A stretch of 64,000 bases of DNA from Candidatus Krumholzibacteriota bacterium (GTDB taxonomy: Bacteria > Krumholzibacteriota > Krumholzibacteriia > Krumholzibacteriales > Krumholzibacteriaceae), in contig JAFGBF010000006.1 in assembly GCA_016933255.1 (NCBI GenBank), positions 1 to 64,000 of the forward strand. The letters are read 5' to 3'. The notes under the pieces were generated by a model. That model searched no databases. It was not told the DNA's origin and saw only the letters and a list, made by a program, of their open reading frames with translations. Both the position numbers and the translations under genes were made by a program. Shown here one piece after another: positions 8,233-18,189 of this stretch. Every line of letters begins with the position of its first letter. Within the stretch, counting starts at the first letter, position 1.

Positions 8233-9477
8233 ATGAGATCGATCGACAAAGGCACGCAAGGCAAAGGAGAACATGTTCAACGGGGTATTCCGAGGAATAT
8301 TGTGATCCTCGGTCTCGTCAGCCTTTTCACCGATTTCGGCAGTCAGATGGTCTTTCCGCTGATCCCTCTTTTTCTTACAGGCGTTATTGGTGCCGGAGCT
8401 TCGATCGTCGGGATCGTAGAAGGTGTCGCCGAGACTACCGCTTCTCTGCTCAAAGTCTTATCCGGGTATTACTCCGACAGGATTAAAAGGAGAAAGCCAT
8501 TTATCCTTTTTGGATATTCGGTCTCTTCAATAGCGAAGCCGTTTTTGGCTGTCGCCGGTTCGTGGCTCCATGTTCTTTCCATCAGGGTCGTGGAAAGGAT
8601 CGGGAAAGGATTGAGGAACGCTCCCAGAGACGCTCTTGTAGCCGAATCGAGCAGCGATAGCATACGGGGGCGGGCGTATGGTTTCCACAGGGCGATGGAC
8701 GGAATAGGATCGATAGCCGGAGCTTTATCAGCTTATCTTCTCCTTCCTGTTCTAGGATACAGGAAGCTTTTTCTTCTTGCAGCGGTTCCGGGGATTCTGG
8801 CTGTTCTGATAATATTCCTGCTGAAGGAAAAGGGACCATCTGCGGGCGGCGGGCCCCGATGCAGACAGCCGCGGCCCGGGCTCAAATCGCTTCCGGGAAA
8901 CCTCAGGTTGTTTATTCTCGTCGCGTCGATCTTCGCCCTGGGCCATTTCGGGTATGCGTTTCTTTTGCTAAAGACCAAGAATATCGGGCTTACTGACAAT
9001 ACGGCGATACTCTTCTATGCCGTATTCTATATAGTATATACGCTTTGTGTGATGCCGTTCGGCGTTATTTCAGACAGAATCGGAAGAAAACCGGTCCTGC
9101 TGGCGGGATATTCGGTGTTTGCAATGACTTCAGCGGGCCTGGTATTTGTTTCCGAGAGTTCAAGCCTCCTGATATTTTTTGTCATCTACGGTCTTTTTTA
9201 TGCGATGACCGATGGTGTGCAGAGAGCGTATGTCGTAGATCTCGCCCCCCCGGGACTTAAAGCCACAGCGCTCGGAGCCTTTCATACAGCAATAGGCCTC
9301 GTTGCACTTCCCGGCGGGTTTATAGCGGGGCTTATCTGGGACAGGGTGAGTCCGGAAGGAACCTTTCTCTACGGCCTGATCTGCAGTCTGGCATCGATCA
9401 TACTCTTTATCATGGTCAAAGAGAAAAATCCTCCGAAAATCTCGAATAGAAGATCTCCAGGCAATGAAATTAATTGA
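8233..9477 (+). CDS. Major facilitator superfamily transporter
   Basis: An inner-membrane secondary transporter of about 414 residues with roughly 12 hydrophobic segments. The MFS motif A between helices 2 and 3 reads GYYSDRIKRRKPFILFG, and a second copy in the C-terminal half reads GVISDRIGRKPVLLAG. The sequence RIGKGLRNAPRDALVAES after helix 4 is typical of a widespread uncharacterised MFS_1 group; the substrate cannot be inferred. The start is uncertain: GTG 8224 or ATG 8233 are in frame and neither has a strong ribosome-binding site. It lies between thpR and recA and may be an insertion in the cinA-thpR-recA order. Confidence 0.88.
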   Translation: MRSIDKGTQGKGEHVQRGIPRNIVILGLVSLFTDFGSQMVFPLIPLFLTGVIGAGASIVGIVEGVAETTASLLKVLSGYYSDRIKRRKPFILFGYSVSSIAKPFLAVAGSWLHVLSIRVVERIGKGLRNAPRDALVAESSSDSIRGRAYGFHRAMDGIGSIAGALSAYLLLPVLGYRKLFLLAAVPGILAVLIIFLLKEKGPSAGGGPRCRQPRPGLKSLPGNLRLFILVASIFALGHFGYAFLLLKTKNIGLTDNTAILFYAVFYIVYTLCVMPFGVISDRIGRKPVLLAGYSVFAMTSAGLVFVSESSSLLIFFVIYGLFYAMTDGVQRAYVVDLAPPGLKATALGAFHTAIGLVALPGGFIAGLIWDRVSPEGTFLYGLICSLASIILFIMVKEKNPPKISNRRSPGNEIN

Positions 9478-9582
9478 ATAATTGATTGTCGGATGATATA
9501 AAGACGTATTGATCGGTTGTCGTGCGGGGGTGAATAAATCAGCTGTCACTATTTATCCGGGGGATGAAGTGGGAGGCCGGAA

Positions 9583-10668
9583 TTGACTAAATCAAAGCCC
9601 AGGACAAAAACGGTACAGAAAAAGAATGCAGCAGGTTCTGACGACAAACAGAAGGCGATAGAACTGGCTGTCGATCAGATTGAAAAACAGTTCGGACAAG
9701 GGTCGATTATGCGTCTGGGGGAAGAAGGGGCGCACTCGGAGATCGAGGCTATATCCACGGGAAGCCTGACTCTTGATATCGCGCTTGGGATCGGTGGTGT
9801 CCCGAGGGGAAGGGTCATAGAGATTTACGGGCCGGAAGGTTCGGGAAAGACGACCCTTACATGTTCGATCATAGCGAACGCGCAGCGCAAGGGCGGCGTA
9901 GCGGCATTTATTGACGCAGAGCACGCCCTGGATATCGGATATACGAGAAAGATCGGTGTCGATGTCGACAATCTTCTGATCTCGCAGCCTGATACCGGAG
10001 AGCAGGCGCTTGAAATTGCCGAGGTCCTGATCCGAAGCAATGCCATAGATGTGGTGGTCATCGATTCTGTCGCCGCTCTTGTCCCCGCCCTGGAGATAGA
10101 GGGACAGATGGGCGACAGGCATGTGGGACTGCAGGCAAGACTGATGTCTCAGGCTCTCAGAAAGATCTCGGGTGCGATCTCAAAATCGAATACGACGATG
10201 ATATTCACAAATCAGATAAGGATGAAGATAGGCGTACTCTTTGGGAATCCTGAGACCACTTCCGGCGGCAATGCGCTGAAGTTCTATTCTACGATCAGGA
10301 TGGATATCAGAAGGATCGGCCAGATCAAGGACAGGGATACTGTGATCGGCAACAATACCAGGGTTAAAGTAGTAAAAAACAAGGTCGCTGCTCCTTTCAG
10401 ACAGGCAGAATTCGAGATACTCTTCGGTGAAGGTATCAGTTATGAGAGCGATCTGATAGAACTCGGAGTCGCATCGGGAATACTTACCAAGATGGGCAGC
10501 TGGTTTTCGTTCGGAGAGACGAGGCTTGGACAGGGAAAAGATAATACGAGGATATTTATCAAGGAAAACCTCGATATCCGTAAGGAGATTGAGGAAAGTG
10601 TCCTGGCTCACTACGGAATGGGAAAAGCTGTGCCGGCGACGCGACCAGAGGGTGATTCGATCGGATAG
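9583..10668 (+). CDS. recA: Recombinase RecA
   Basis: DNA-dependent ATPase that catalyses strand exchange and triggers the SOS response. It has 361 residues and no intein. Walker A is GPEGSGKTT at residues 83-91, the RecA signature region [14 protein letters not shown] is present, and loops L1 and L2 include [19 protein letters not shown] and [21 protein letters not shown]. The start is TTG 9583, with GGGAGG eight bases upstream. The upstream 105-base spacer was checked by eye and no clear LexA box was found. The recX start lies within or just after its end, so the two are coupled. Confidence 0.97.
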   Translation: MTKSKPRTKTVQKKNAAGSDDKQKAIELAVDQIEKQFGQGSIMRLGEEGAHSEIEAISTGSLTLDIALGIGGVPRGRVIEIYGPEGSGKTTLTCSIIANAQRKGGVAAFIDAEHALDIGYTRKIGVDVDNLLISQPDTGEQALEIAEVLIRSNAIDVVVIDSVAALVPALEIEGQMGDRHVGLQARLMSQALRKISGAISKSNTTMIFTNQIRMKIGVLFGNPETTSGGNALKFYSTIRMDIRRIGQIKDRDTVIGNNTRVKVVKNKVAAPFRQAEFEILFGEGISYESDLIELGVASGILTKMGSWFSFGETRLGQGKDNTRIFIKENLDIRKEIEESVLAHYGMGKAVPATRPEGDSIG

Positions 10669-11314
10669 GAAACCGGAAGAGGTGTTGGAAGTCCGAAGGA
10701 AGGCCGGAAGGTTGAGGGTGCTGGCCACCTCTGCCGGGCGCGGATATCTGATCCTTGACCAGCCGGGGAATGAAAGGTATCTCAGACCAGGAACAGTACT
10801 GGAACCGGATGAACTTTGCGAACTTGAGACCGTTGCCGCGCGGGAAGCCGGCCTTGTGCTGGCTTACAATCTTATCTCAAGAAGGGACCGGAGTGTTTTC
10901 GAGATACGTAAAGCCCTGACAGATGAAAATATAGAAAACCAGGAAGTAATTGACTATATTGTTGGGGCTCTGCAGCGTCAGGGATACCTCGACGACCGTC
11001 GCCTGGCTTCGGATTTTGTCGATTACAGAAAAAGACACGATCCGGCAGGACCGGGCCTAATAAGAAAAAAATTAAGAGACGCCGGAATCGATGAGGAGAT
11101 AATCGAGGCGGAGATTGCGGGAAGCTTTTCAAGAAGCGAAGAAAGGGAAGCCGCGGAGGCTCTGGCGGGAAAACGCCTGGAAACCATGAGATCTCTCGGC
11201 AGAGAAACGGTTGTGAGGAGGATCAACGGGTATCTCGCAAGGAGGGGATTCTCGAGATCGGTGATAGACGATATCTGCGCTTCCATATTGAGAAAAGATT
11301 TTTTCGGAGAATGA
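10652..11314 (+). CDS. recX: Regulatory protein RecX
   Basis: Binds RecA filaments and limits their activity. It is about 220 residues long and made of helical RecX repeats: the first begins near [17 protein letters not shown], followed by the signature [18 protein letters not shown] and a third repeat ending in [11 protein letters not shown]. An N-terminal beta-rich part ([17 protein letters not shown]) resembles that of Gram-positive RecX. The start is uncertain: GTG 10652 overlaps the recA end by 17 bases, while GTG 10682 or TTG 10712 sit behind GGAAGAG and GGAAGG. The stop overlaps the first possible alaS start. Confidence 0.85.
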   Translation: MIRSDRKPEEVLEVRRKAGRLRVLATSAGRGYLILDQPGNERYLRPGTVLEPDELCELETVAAREAGLVLAYNLISRRDRSVFEIRKALTDENIENQEVIDYIVGALQRQGYLDDRRLASDFVDYRKRHDPAGPGLIRKKLRDAGIDEEIIEAEIAGSFSRSEEREAAEALAGKRLETMRSLGRETVVRRINGYLARRGFSRSVIDDICASILRKDFFGE

Positions 11315-11316
11315 AA

Positions 11317-13998
11317 ATGAACAGGGATATTAGAACAGCAGATCAGATCAGAAAGGCATATATAGATTTTTTCCTTGAAAAGGGTCATACCAGAGTTCCG
11401 AGCGCTCCGCTTGTCCCGAAAGATGACCCTACGCTTCTCTTTACATCTGCGGGAATGGTCCAGTTCAAGGAATTTTATCTTCAGCCTGACAACCTTCCCT
11501 ACACAAGAGCAGTCTCGGTCCAGAAATGTCTTCGCGCAGGTGATCTTGAGAGTGTAGGTAAGACGCTTCGCCATCATACCTTTTTTGAGATGCTCGGAAA
11601 TTTCAGTTTTGGAGATTATTTTAAAAAAGAGGCTATCGTCTGGGCATGGGAGTTTGTGATCGATATTCTTCAACTTCCGAAGGAAAAGCTCTATATAAGT
11701 ATTTATGAGGATGATGATGAGGCGTTTGACATATGGAACAAAGAGGCTGGCCTGCCGCCGGAGAGGATCGTCAGGCTTGGCAGGAAAGATAATTTCTGGG
11801 GCCCGGTCGGGAATACGGGTGTCTGCGGGCCGTGTTCGGAGATCTATTATGATGCCGGTGAGGAAAAAGGATGCGGCAGCGGGGATTGTTCCCCCGGTTG
11901 CGATTGTGACAGGTATCTTGAGTTCTGGAATCTTGTCTTTCCGCAATTCTTTCTCGAGGAGGACGGGACCTACAGGCCGCTTAAAAGCCCAGGGATAGAT
12001 ACGGGAGCCGGTCTTGAACGGATAGCAATGATAATGCAGGGAGTCGAGGATAATTTTCACACCGACATATTTGCTCCGGTCACCGAAGCCATAATGGAAA
12101 GGCTTCCGGAAGAGGCGGTGATCGGTCCGACAGAACGGCTGGATATAAATATGATAGCCGATCATATTCGGGCCCTTACATTCACTATCGCCGAAGGGAT
12201 CTATCCTTCCAACGAGGGGAGAGGTTATCTCCTGAGAAGGATTCTGAGGAGGGCCCTTACCAGGCTCCATCTCTTCGGCGTCGAAAGCGCCTTCATGTAC
12301 GGGATCGTCGGAGTGATCGTGGAAGTTATGAAAGACGGTTATCCGGAGCTGAAAGAACGCGAGGCCGATATTGAGAGGATGATAAGGTCTGAAGAGAATA
12401 ATTTTTTCAGGACTCTTGAAGACGGCCGGGGACGTTTCAGTTCGATAATAGACGAGGTGAAAGAAGAGGGGTCGGACAAGATAGACGGGGAGAGGGCGTT
12501 TGTACTTTACGACACTTACGGATTCCCCCTAGAACTTACGGTAGCCCTTGCCGGGAAGGAGGGGATGAGCGTCGATGAGGCCGGATTTTCAGCCGCCATG
12601 AAGAGACAGAGGGAAAGAGCTCAGCAAAGCAGCAGTTTTTCGGCCGAAGACCCGGCATCGATCACCATGACGGTGGTCTCGGAAGGAGCTTCTTCGATCT
12701 TTTCCGGATACGAAAAGAATGAAGATGAATCCGAGATACGTTCTTACAGGAAGATTGGGAAGATGGAGAGGGAAGATGTCAAATGGTCAGCTTCTTCGGG
12801 GGATGCATGGGAAGTGATATTTGAGACGACGCCTTTCTACGCTTCATCGGGCGGACAGATGGCGGATAGAGGATCGATCGAGATCGCCGGTAATCTCTTT
12901 TCTGTCAGGGATGTGTTTAAAAGAGGGGGAGAAACGGTCCACCTTCTCGAATCTGACGGCACCGGTTCCGATCTGGTGAAGATCCTTGAAAAAGAAAATA
13001 AGGCAAAGCTGAAGATAGACAGGGCATGGAGATTGAGAACGGCCTCGAATCATACCGCGACTCACCTGCTCCACGCAGCGTTGAGGAAAATAGTGGGAAA
13101 ACATATCACTCAGGCCGGTTCGAGCGTCGATGGTGACAGGTTGAGATTCGATTTCAACCATTTTCAGGCACTCACGTCAGGGGAAATACGCCAGATCGAA
13201 AAAAATGTGAATGGGTGGATCACCGAGGCCCTCCCCGTCAAGACTGAACTGATGGATTATGAGGAAGCGGTAAAAAAAGGTGCAATGGCTCTTTTCGGAG
13301 AAAAGTACGGAGCGAAAGTAAGAGTGATCAGGACCGGAGATGTATCGACTGAGCTGTGCGGAGGAACGCACCTGGATAACACCGGCCGCGCGGGGTTGTT
13401 TGTCATAATCTCGGAAAGCAGCGTCGCGGCAGGGATAAGAAGGATAGAGGCCCTTACCGCAGCGCCGGCACTTGGATATATGTATGAAGTCTTTGACAGG
13501 GAAGAGACAGTCGCCGGTTTGCTGAAAGTATCTCCTCCTGATATGGCTGCAAGGGTTGAATCTATTCTCGCCGAGATCGATGAGATGAAAAAAGAGATAA
13601 AAAAACTTGAGCGTGGAGAAGCCGGCGGTGAACTTGAAAAGATAATCGGATCGGCAAAATCCTTTAAGGGGATCATCGTCGCATCCGGGAGAATAACCGC
13701 AAAAGACGGCGGAGGCCTGAGAAGCCAGGCAGATATTTTCAGAAACAGGGTCCCGTCAGGTGTCGCAGTGCTTTCAAGCCCTCAAAAAGGCAAGATGCAG
13801 TTCGTGGTCGCTGTTACAGATGACCTGGTGGAAAAGGGAGTGGAAGCTGACAGGCTTGTCGTCGAGCTTGGGGACGTGGCGGGCGGCGGCGGCGGCGGCA
13901 GGAAACATCTCGCTCAGCTGGGTACTAAAGATCTTGAAAGTGAAAAAAGAGTCTTCAAGGCTCTTCCCGATATAGTCAAAAAGCTTCTTTCGGAATGA
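11317..13998 (+). CDS. alaS: Alanyl-tRNA synthetase
   Basis: Charges tRNA-Ala (a tRNA-Ala gene is at 183) and edits mischarged serine or glycine. It has 893 residues, the full family length. It comprises a class II catalytic core with GAGLERIAMI, a tRNA-binding domain, an editing domain with the zinc motif HTATHLLHAALR (about residues 585-596) and downstream CGGTH, and a C-terminal DHHA1 domain with a Gly-run near GGGGGGRKHLAQ. ATG 11317 is preferred over ATG 11311 because GGAGA lies six bases before it. An extra cysteine-rich stretch (CGSGDCSPGCDCDRY) is present in the catalytic domain, as in many bacterial AlaRS. It overlaps or abuts recX. Confidence 0.97.
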   Translation: MNRDIRTADQIRKAYIDFFLEKGHTRVPSAPLVPKDDPTLLFTSAGMVQFKEFYLQPDNLPYTRAVSVQKCLRAGDLESVGKTLRHHTFFEMLGNFSFGDYFKKEAIVWAWEFVIDILQLPKEKLYISIYEDDDEAFDIWNKEAGLPPERIVRLGRKDNFWGPVGNTGVCGPCSEIYYDAGEEKGCGSGDCSPGCDCDRYLEFWNLVFPQFFLEEDGTYRPLKSPGIDTGAGLERIAMIMQGVEDNFHTDIFAPVTEAIMERLPEEAVIGPTERLDINMIADHIRALTFTIAEGIYPSNEGRGYLLRRILRRALTRLHLFGVESAFMYGIVGVIVEVMKDGYPELKEREADIERMIRSEENNFFRTLEDGRGRFSSIIDEVKEEGSDKIDGERAFVLYDTYGFPLELTVALAGKEGMSVDEAGFSAAMKRQRERAQQSSSFSAEDPASITMTVVSEGASSIFSGYEKNEDESEIRSYRKIGKMEREDVKWSASSGDAWEVIFETTPFYASSGGQMADRGSIEIAGNLFSVRDVFKRGGETVHLLESDGTGSDLVKILEKENKAKLKIDRAWRLRTASNHTATHLLHAALRKIVGKHITQAGSSVDGDRLRFDFNHFQALTSGEIRQIEKNVNGWITEALPVKTELMDYEEAVKKGAMALFGEKYGAKVRVIRTGDVSTELCGGTHLDNTGRAGLFVIISESSVAAGIRRIEALTAAPALGYMYEVFDREETVAGLLKVSPPDMAARVESILAEIDEMKKEIKKLERGEAGGELEKIIGSAKSFKGIIVASGRITAKDGGGLRSQADIFRNRVPSGVAVLSSPQKGKMQFVVAVTDDLVEKGVEADRLVVELGDVAGGGGGGRKHLAQLGTKDLESEKRVFKALPDIVKKLLSE

Positions 13999-14010
13999 GG
14001 AAAGAATAAC

Positions 14011-15477
14011 ATGCGTGATTTAAAAAGAACTCTTCTCCTGCTCCTGGTCGCGGCTCTCATCCTCCCGGCTGGTCCGGTCGGGGCCCAGATCAGCGAGAGA
14101 AGACTGGTCGACGATGTCGACTCGGGCGCCGATGAAGTGAAGAAAGAAAAGGAGCCGAAGGATCTCTTGACTGGAGATCTGATGCGGCTGGAGCAGGCGA
14201 TCGATCCCGATGAATATATCCTGGGTCCCAACGACGGGATCATTATCAATCTTGTAGGCCCCCAGCAGAGGTCGTTCACGTTGTCTGTCCTTCCGGAAGG
14301 TGTCGTATTTATTCCCGGGATGGGCGCCCTGACAGCAGACGGCTTGACGCTTACGCAGTTTCGCGAGCTGCTGGCTGTCGAAGTCGAAAAGTATTTTCAC
14401 GATATCGAGGTCTACTGCTATCTGCTGCAGCCAAGGGTTTTCAGGGTATTTGTCACCGGTGAAGTCGGCATTCCCGGACCGGTGGATGTATCGGCTGTCG
14501 AGAGAGTGTCGGATGCGGTGGAAAAGGCTGGAAGTATCATTTCAAGCGGATCCAACAGACAGGTGCTGCTCGAGAGGGATGGAAAGAATATAAACGTCGA
14601 TATCCTCAGATTTGTCGTAAAGGGTGATTTTCGAAGTAATCCGTTCCTTTCAAATGGAGACAGGATCCACGTCCCGGTCGCAGGAGGCCATGTGCTGATA
14701 AGAGGGAGTGTGAAAAAATCAGCGGTCTACGAGATAATAGAGGGGGAGACTTTCTCCGATATTATAGATCTTGCAGGCGGGTTCACAAGTGAGGCGCTTT
14801 GCGATACGCTCCTGTTGAGCAGGGTCCTGGAAAACGGGACTGTATCCACGATCGCCGTTCCGGAATCCGATTTCACCAATATGATACTTCAGGACCGTGA
14901 TGAGATAAATGTCATGGACGCGATGACAGGTACGAGCCGGGTCTATGTCTTTGGAGCGACCGAGAAAACAGGGCACTATTATATTACCGATGGAGAGAGG
15001 CTGACCGAACTGGTGGGAAGGATAGGCAGATTTAATCCGGACGCCGATCTCGCGGCAGCGTCGATCGAACGGAGTGATGGGGAGATCATCAGGATCGATC
15101 TTAAAGACTATATCCCTCCCTCCTTGATCGGAGGCTTGACTCTCAAAGATGGCGATATGCTTCATATTCCCAGTATCAGCAGGATGGTCGCTGTCGGAGG
15201 AGAGGTGGTTCTCCCGGGAAGATTCGCATATGAAGGAGACTGGACGGTTGCTCAGTACGTCGGCCTGGCCGGCGGGCCGAAAAAAGAAGGAAGTATGGAC
15301 AGGATAGTCATCTATTCTCCTGACGGCCGTTCGAGGAAAGGGGACAGGAATATGCGTCCCAACAGAGGGGACGTGATAATAGTCAAAAGATCGAAGGGTA
15401 ATATCTTCGGAGGATTTTTCACGCTTTTTGTGAATGTGGGAACTGTAGTCATTACAATGATAGTCTTGACCAGGTGA
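14011..15477 (+). CDS. Polysaccharide export (OPX) protein with SLBB domains
   Basis: A secreted 488-residue protein with an N-terminal signal peptide (hydrophobic residues about 6-24, cleavage near VGAQ). A Poly_export domain follows (EYILGPNDGIIINLVG, about 68-150), then about four SLBB-type repeats (each starting like FVTGEVGIPGPVDV, LIRGSVKKSAVYEI, YVFGATEKTGHYYI, AVGGEVVLPGRFAY). The C-terminus is a hydrophobic segment (about 468-486) that could cross the outer membrane, as the Wza helix does. The likely role is export of capsule or exopolysaccharide across the outer membrane. No Wzc- or Wzx/Wzy-type gene is adjacent; the neighbours are gmhA and a UbiA prenyltransferase, and the large glycan cluster lies 30 kb away. 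Confidence 0.88.
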   Translation: MRDLKRTLLLLLVAALILPAGPVGAQISERRLVDDVDSGADEVKKEKEPKDLLTGDLMRLEQAIDPDEYILGPNDGIIINLVGPQQRSFTLSVLPEGVVFIPGMGALTADGLTLTQFRELLAVEVEKYFHDIEVYCYLLQPRVFRVFVTGEVGIPGPVDVSAVERVSDAVEKAGSIISSGSNRQVLLERDGKNINVDILRFVVKGDFRSNPFLSNGDRIHVPVAGGHVLIRGSVKKSAVYEIIEGETFSDIIDLAGGFTSEALCDTLLLSRVLENGTVSTIAVPESDFTNMILQDRDEINVMDAMTGTSRVYVFGATEKTGHYYITDGERLTELVGRIGRFNPDADLAAASIERSDGEIIRIDLKDYIPPSLIGGLTLKDGDMLHIPSISRMVAVGGEVVLPGRFAYEGDWTVAQYVGLAGGPKKEGSMDRIVIYSPDGRSRKGDRNMRPNRGDVIIVKRSKGNIFGGFFTLFVNVGTVVITMIVLTR

Positions 15478-15510
15478 TGACTCGGCAGGAGCGGAAACGG
15501 TGGATGCAGG

Positions 15511-16104
15511 ATGAATGTTGATTATACAGACCAGGTTGTTTCAGAGATCGATAGCCTCATAAGCCTTCTCAGGGATTTTCCCGATGGAGAAAAGAAGAAG
15601 ATAGTGGAGATGGCCAGGATCATGGCTGACGCCATAGGCGGAGGAAAAGTCGTTTTTACCGCTGGTAACGGCGGAAGCGCGGCCGATGCGATGCATATCG
15701 CGGGAGAACTTGTCGGAAGGTTCCGGAGAAAAAAGATCAGGGGATACAAGGCGTTCGCGCTGACTGTCAATTCGTCAGTAGTCACCGCTCTTGCGAATGA
15801 CTATTCGTATGAGGATGTCTTCTCGAAACAGCTTGAGAGTATGGGGACCGAGGGAGACGTCCTTCTCGTACTTTCTACCAGCGGCAACTCCGCCAATGCG
15901 GTCAAGGCGGTCGAGATGGCAGACAGTCTCGGAATGGTCTCCCTTGCTTTTACCGGCGGAGACGGAGGACGCCTGGCCTCAATAGCGGAAAAGAGCCTGA
16001 CGGTACCCCATCAGGATTTTGCCAGGATACAGGAAGTGCATATGGTGGCGGGGCACATACTGTGCGGGCTTGTTGAAGATATGCTGGTTAACGGCAGGTC
16101 ATAA
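15511..16104 (+). CDS. gmhA: Sedoheptulose-7-phosphate isomerase (GmhA-type SIS protein)
   Basis: Converts sedoheptulose 7-phosphate to D-glycero-manno-heptose 7-phosphate, the first step of ADP- or GDP-heptose synthesis for surface glycans. The 197-residue SIS-domain protein carries the GmhA hallmarks GNGGSAADAMHIAGELVGRF, LSTSGNSANAV and the C-terminal QEVHMVAGHILCGLVE with its zinc/active-site histidines. A GGTGG ribosome-binding site lies about eight bases upstream. The later heptose genes (hldE or hddA/C) are not in the window. It is 13 bases from the UbiA-family gene. Confidence 0.9.
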   Translation: MNVDYTDQVVSEIDSLISLLRDFPDGEKKKIVEMARIMADAIGGGKVVFTAGNGGSAADAMHIAGELVGRFRRKKIRGYKAFALTVNSSVVTALANDYSYEDVFSKQLESMGTEGDVLLVLSTSGNSANAVKAVEMADSLGMVSLAFTGGDGGRLASIAEKSLTVPHQDFARIQEVHMVAGHILCGLVEDMLVNGRS

Positions 16105-16116
16105 AGTGGGAGTCGT

Positions 16117-17007
16117 ATGAATACGGTTTGGCATGTTTTGGTCTCGTTAAGACCGAAGCAATGGACAAAGAACCTGCTTCTTTTCGCCGGAGTGGTCTTC
16201 TCGAAATCATTTCTGGATTTTTCGCTGGTACGAAAGAGTTTTTTGGGTTTTCTTCTCTTCTGTGCCTTTTCCGGAGCGATCTATATTATCAATGACCTTT
16301 TCGATCGCGACAAAGACCGGGAACACCCGTCCAAGAGGACAAGGCCTATAGCGTCGGGAACGCTGGGCACCTCTGCTGCTGTTATTGTCGCGGCGGTGAT
16401 ACTGGTCATTTCTCTGCCTCTCTCATGGTTATTAGGGAGCGAATTTTTCTTTTATTCTCTGGCGTTTATTCTGGTCAACGGGGCATATTCGGTGATCCTC
16501 AGGAATGTCGTGATACTCGATGTGATTTCCATCAGTTTCAGTTTTCTGATAAGGGCGGGCGCGGGAGTGGTCGTTCTTCACACTGCGATCCCCGATCTGG
16601 AGTTTTCACCGTGGCTGTGGATATGTACTCTTTTTCTTTCGTTGTTCCTTGCGATCTGCAAGAGGCGAAATGAGTTTTCAAATCTTTCAAGCGCGGGTGA
16701 ACACAGAAGATCGCTGAAGGAATATTCCGAACATCTGCTTGATCAGCTTGTAGGCATGTCAGCTACATCGGCTATAATCTCATATTCCATATATACTGTC
16801 TGGCCGGAGACGGTTATGAAGTTCGGTACGAGAAGCCTTGTCTATACGATCCCGTTTGTAGTATTCGGAATCATGAGATACCTCTACCTGGTCTACAACA
16901 GGCAGGAGGGAGGAGACCCGTCCGGCGTGCTCCTTACCGAGAAAGCGATCATTATAGACGTGTTTTTATGGTTTGTGACGACTCTCATAATAATAGTAAC
17001 GGCGTAG
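16117..17007 (+). CDS. UbiA-family prenyltransferase, decaprenyl-phosphate phosphoribosyltransferase-like
   Basis: An integral membrane protein of 296 residues with about nine hydrophobic segments. The first Asp-rich motif NDLFDRDKDREHPSKRTRPI is characteristic of the subgroup that joins 5-phosphoribose from PRPP to polyprenyl phosphate (DPPR synthase, as Rv3806c in arabinan synthesis). The start LVSLRPKQWTKNLLLFAGVVF is also typical of that group. A PRPP synthetase gene lies 2.5 kb downstream. DprE1/E2-type epimerases, needed for arabinose formation, are not visible in this window, so the lipid-linked ribose may be used as such. GGGAG precedes ATG 16117. Confidence 0.85.
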   Translation: MNTVWHVLVSLRPKQWTKNLLLFAGVVFSKSFLDFSLVRKSFLGFLLFCAFSGAIYIINDLFDRDKDREHPSKRTRPIASGTLGTSAAVIVAAVILVISLPLSWLLGSEFFFYSLAFILVNGAYSVILRNVVILDVISISFSFLIRAGAGVVVLHTAIPDLEFSPWLWICTLFLSLFLAICKRRNEFSNLSSAGEHRRSLKEYSEHLLDQLVGMSATSAIISYSIYTVWPETVMKFGTRSLVYTIPFVVFGIMRYLYLVYNRQEGGDPSGVLLTEKAIIIDVFLWFVTTLIIIVTA

Positions 17008-17057
17008 TCGATTCAGGCGGCGGTCCCTGAAGGGCCGGTATCCGGGAGGCGGACGAA

Positions 17058-18140
17058 ATGGCTTCAAAAGTTGGAATCCTTAGAACCAGGCCGGAGACGG
17101 TCGTTGATGATTATCACCGCGTCATGGTGATGGCCGACGCTGAAAGATATCTGACCGCAGAGAATGACCTGCTTCTCAAGCTGAATCTCTCATGGACAAA
17201 ATACTATCCCGCCTGTTCGAGTCAGCCGTGGCAGCTCGAAGGAGTGCTGAAAGATCTTTTTCAAAGAGGATACCGGAAAGACCAGCTTCTTCCGATCGAG
17301 AACAGGACGGTTGTGACGAATCCTCGAAAAGGCGCAGTCAACAATCTCTGGATGCCGATCCTGGAAAAATACGGACTTCCGTTCATAGCGCTTCCGGAGG
17401 TCGAGTGGATCGAATATAGATTCAAGTCTGATCTGATCAAATTGAACAGTATTTTTCCCGAAGGTATAATCATTCCGGCGATCTTCAAGGGAAAAGATAT
17501 TCTTCATCTCCCCACGGTAAAGACCCACGGACACTCGACGACGACCGGCGCGATAAAAAACTCGTTCGGCGGGCTTCTCAAAGAAGTGAGGCACTACGCT
17601 CACAAGTATATACATGAGGTGCTTGTCGACCTGCTTATGATGCAGAAGGAACTTCATCCGAATGTATTTGCCGTGATGGATGGAACGATCTGCGGGGATG
17701 GCGCCGGCCCGAGAACGATGGATCTCTATGAGGGGAACCTTATCCTGGCAAGCGGTGATTCTGTAGCTATTGACGCTGTTGCGGCAAAAATTATGGGGTT
17801 TGATCCGATGTCGATAGATTATATCCGTTGGGCGACTGAGCGGGGGCTGGGCGAAGGCCGGATTGAGAAGATAGAGATTGCCGGTGAAGATATCGACCGC
17901 CTGAACTTCCATTTCAAGACAAAGAAAAGCCTCGTGATATGGGGAGACCAGATGCTTAGAAAGGGAAAACTGAGATTTCTGGAAAAACTGGCTCTCCATT
18001 CGCCTCTTGTCGTATGGGCACCGGCGGCGAGCAATATCTATCATGATTTTATCTGGTATCCGACTATAGGGCGAAGCAAGATCAGACAGTTTAACCGTAC
18101 CCGGTGGGGCGATCTCTGGAAATCCTACAAAAAGAGCTGA
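17058..18140 (+). CDS. DUF362 domain protein
   Basis: A 360-residue protein of the DUF362 family, which is often ferredoxin-linked, but no CxxCxxC iron-sulfur motif is seen here. Conserved-looking blocks include LLLKLNLSW, LPTVKTHGHSTTTGAIKNSFGG (residues about 150-175) and ASGDSVAIDAVAAKIMG (about 230-250), all typical of DUF362. The function is unknown; a few family members are linked to glycan or cofactor metabolism only by context. GGGAGG is placed eight bases before ATG 17058. It follows the UbiA-family gene by 50 bases and may share its transcript. Confidence 0.82.
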   Translation: MASKVGILRTRPETVVDDYHRVMVMADAERYLTAENDLLLKLNLSWTKYYPACSSQPWQLEGVLKDLFQRGYRKDQLLPIENRTVVTNPRKGAVNNLWMPILEKYGLPFIALPEVEWIEYRFKSDLIKLNSIFPEGIIIPAIFKGKDILHLPTVKTHGHSTTTGAIKNSFGGLLKEVRHYAHKYIHEVLVDLLMMQKELHPNVFAVMDGTICGDGAGPRTMDLYEGNLILASGDSVAIDAVAAKIMGFDPMSIDYIRWATERGLGEGRIEKIEIAGEDIDRLNFHFKTKKSLVIWGDQMLRKGKLRFLEKLALHSPLVVWAPAASNIYHDFIWYPTIGRSKIRQFNRTRWGDLWKSYKKS

Positions 18141-18189
18141 AGCACTGTAGAAATCCGTCCTTAGGCTGTTATTGCGGCGAGGTCGTGCT

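Noticed and set aside
9478-9582. LexA-type SOS box before recA
   Set aside because: No GAAC-N-GTTC or other clear palindrome was found in the 105-base spacer.
11023-12270. Long minus-strand open frame of 415 codons
   Set aside because: It lies wholly opposite alaS and recX, has low-complexity basic composition and matches no family; it reflects the codon bias of the sense genes.
17190-18044. Minus-strand open frame of 284 codons
   Set aside because: It lies opposite the DUF362 gene and shows no motif or ribosome-binding site.
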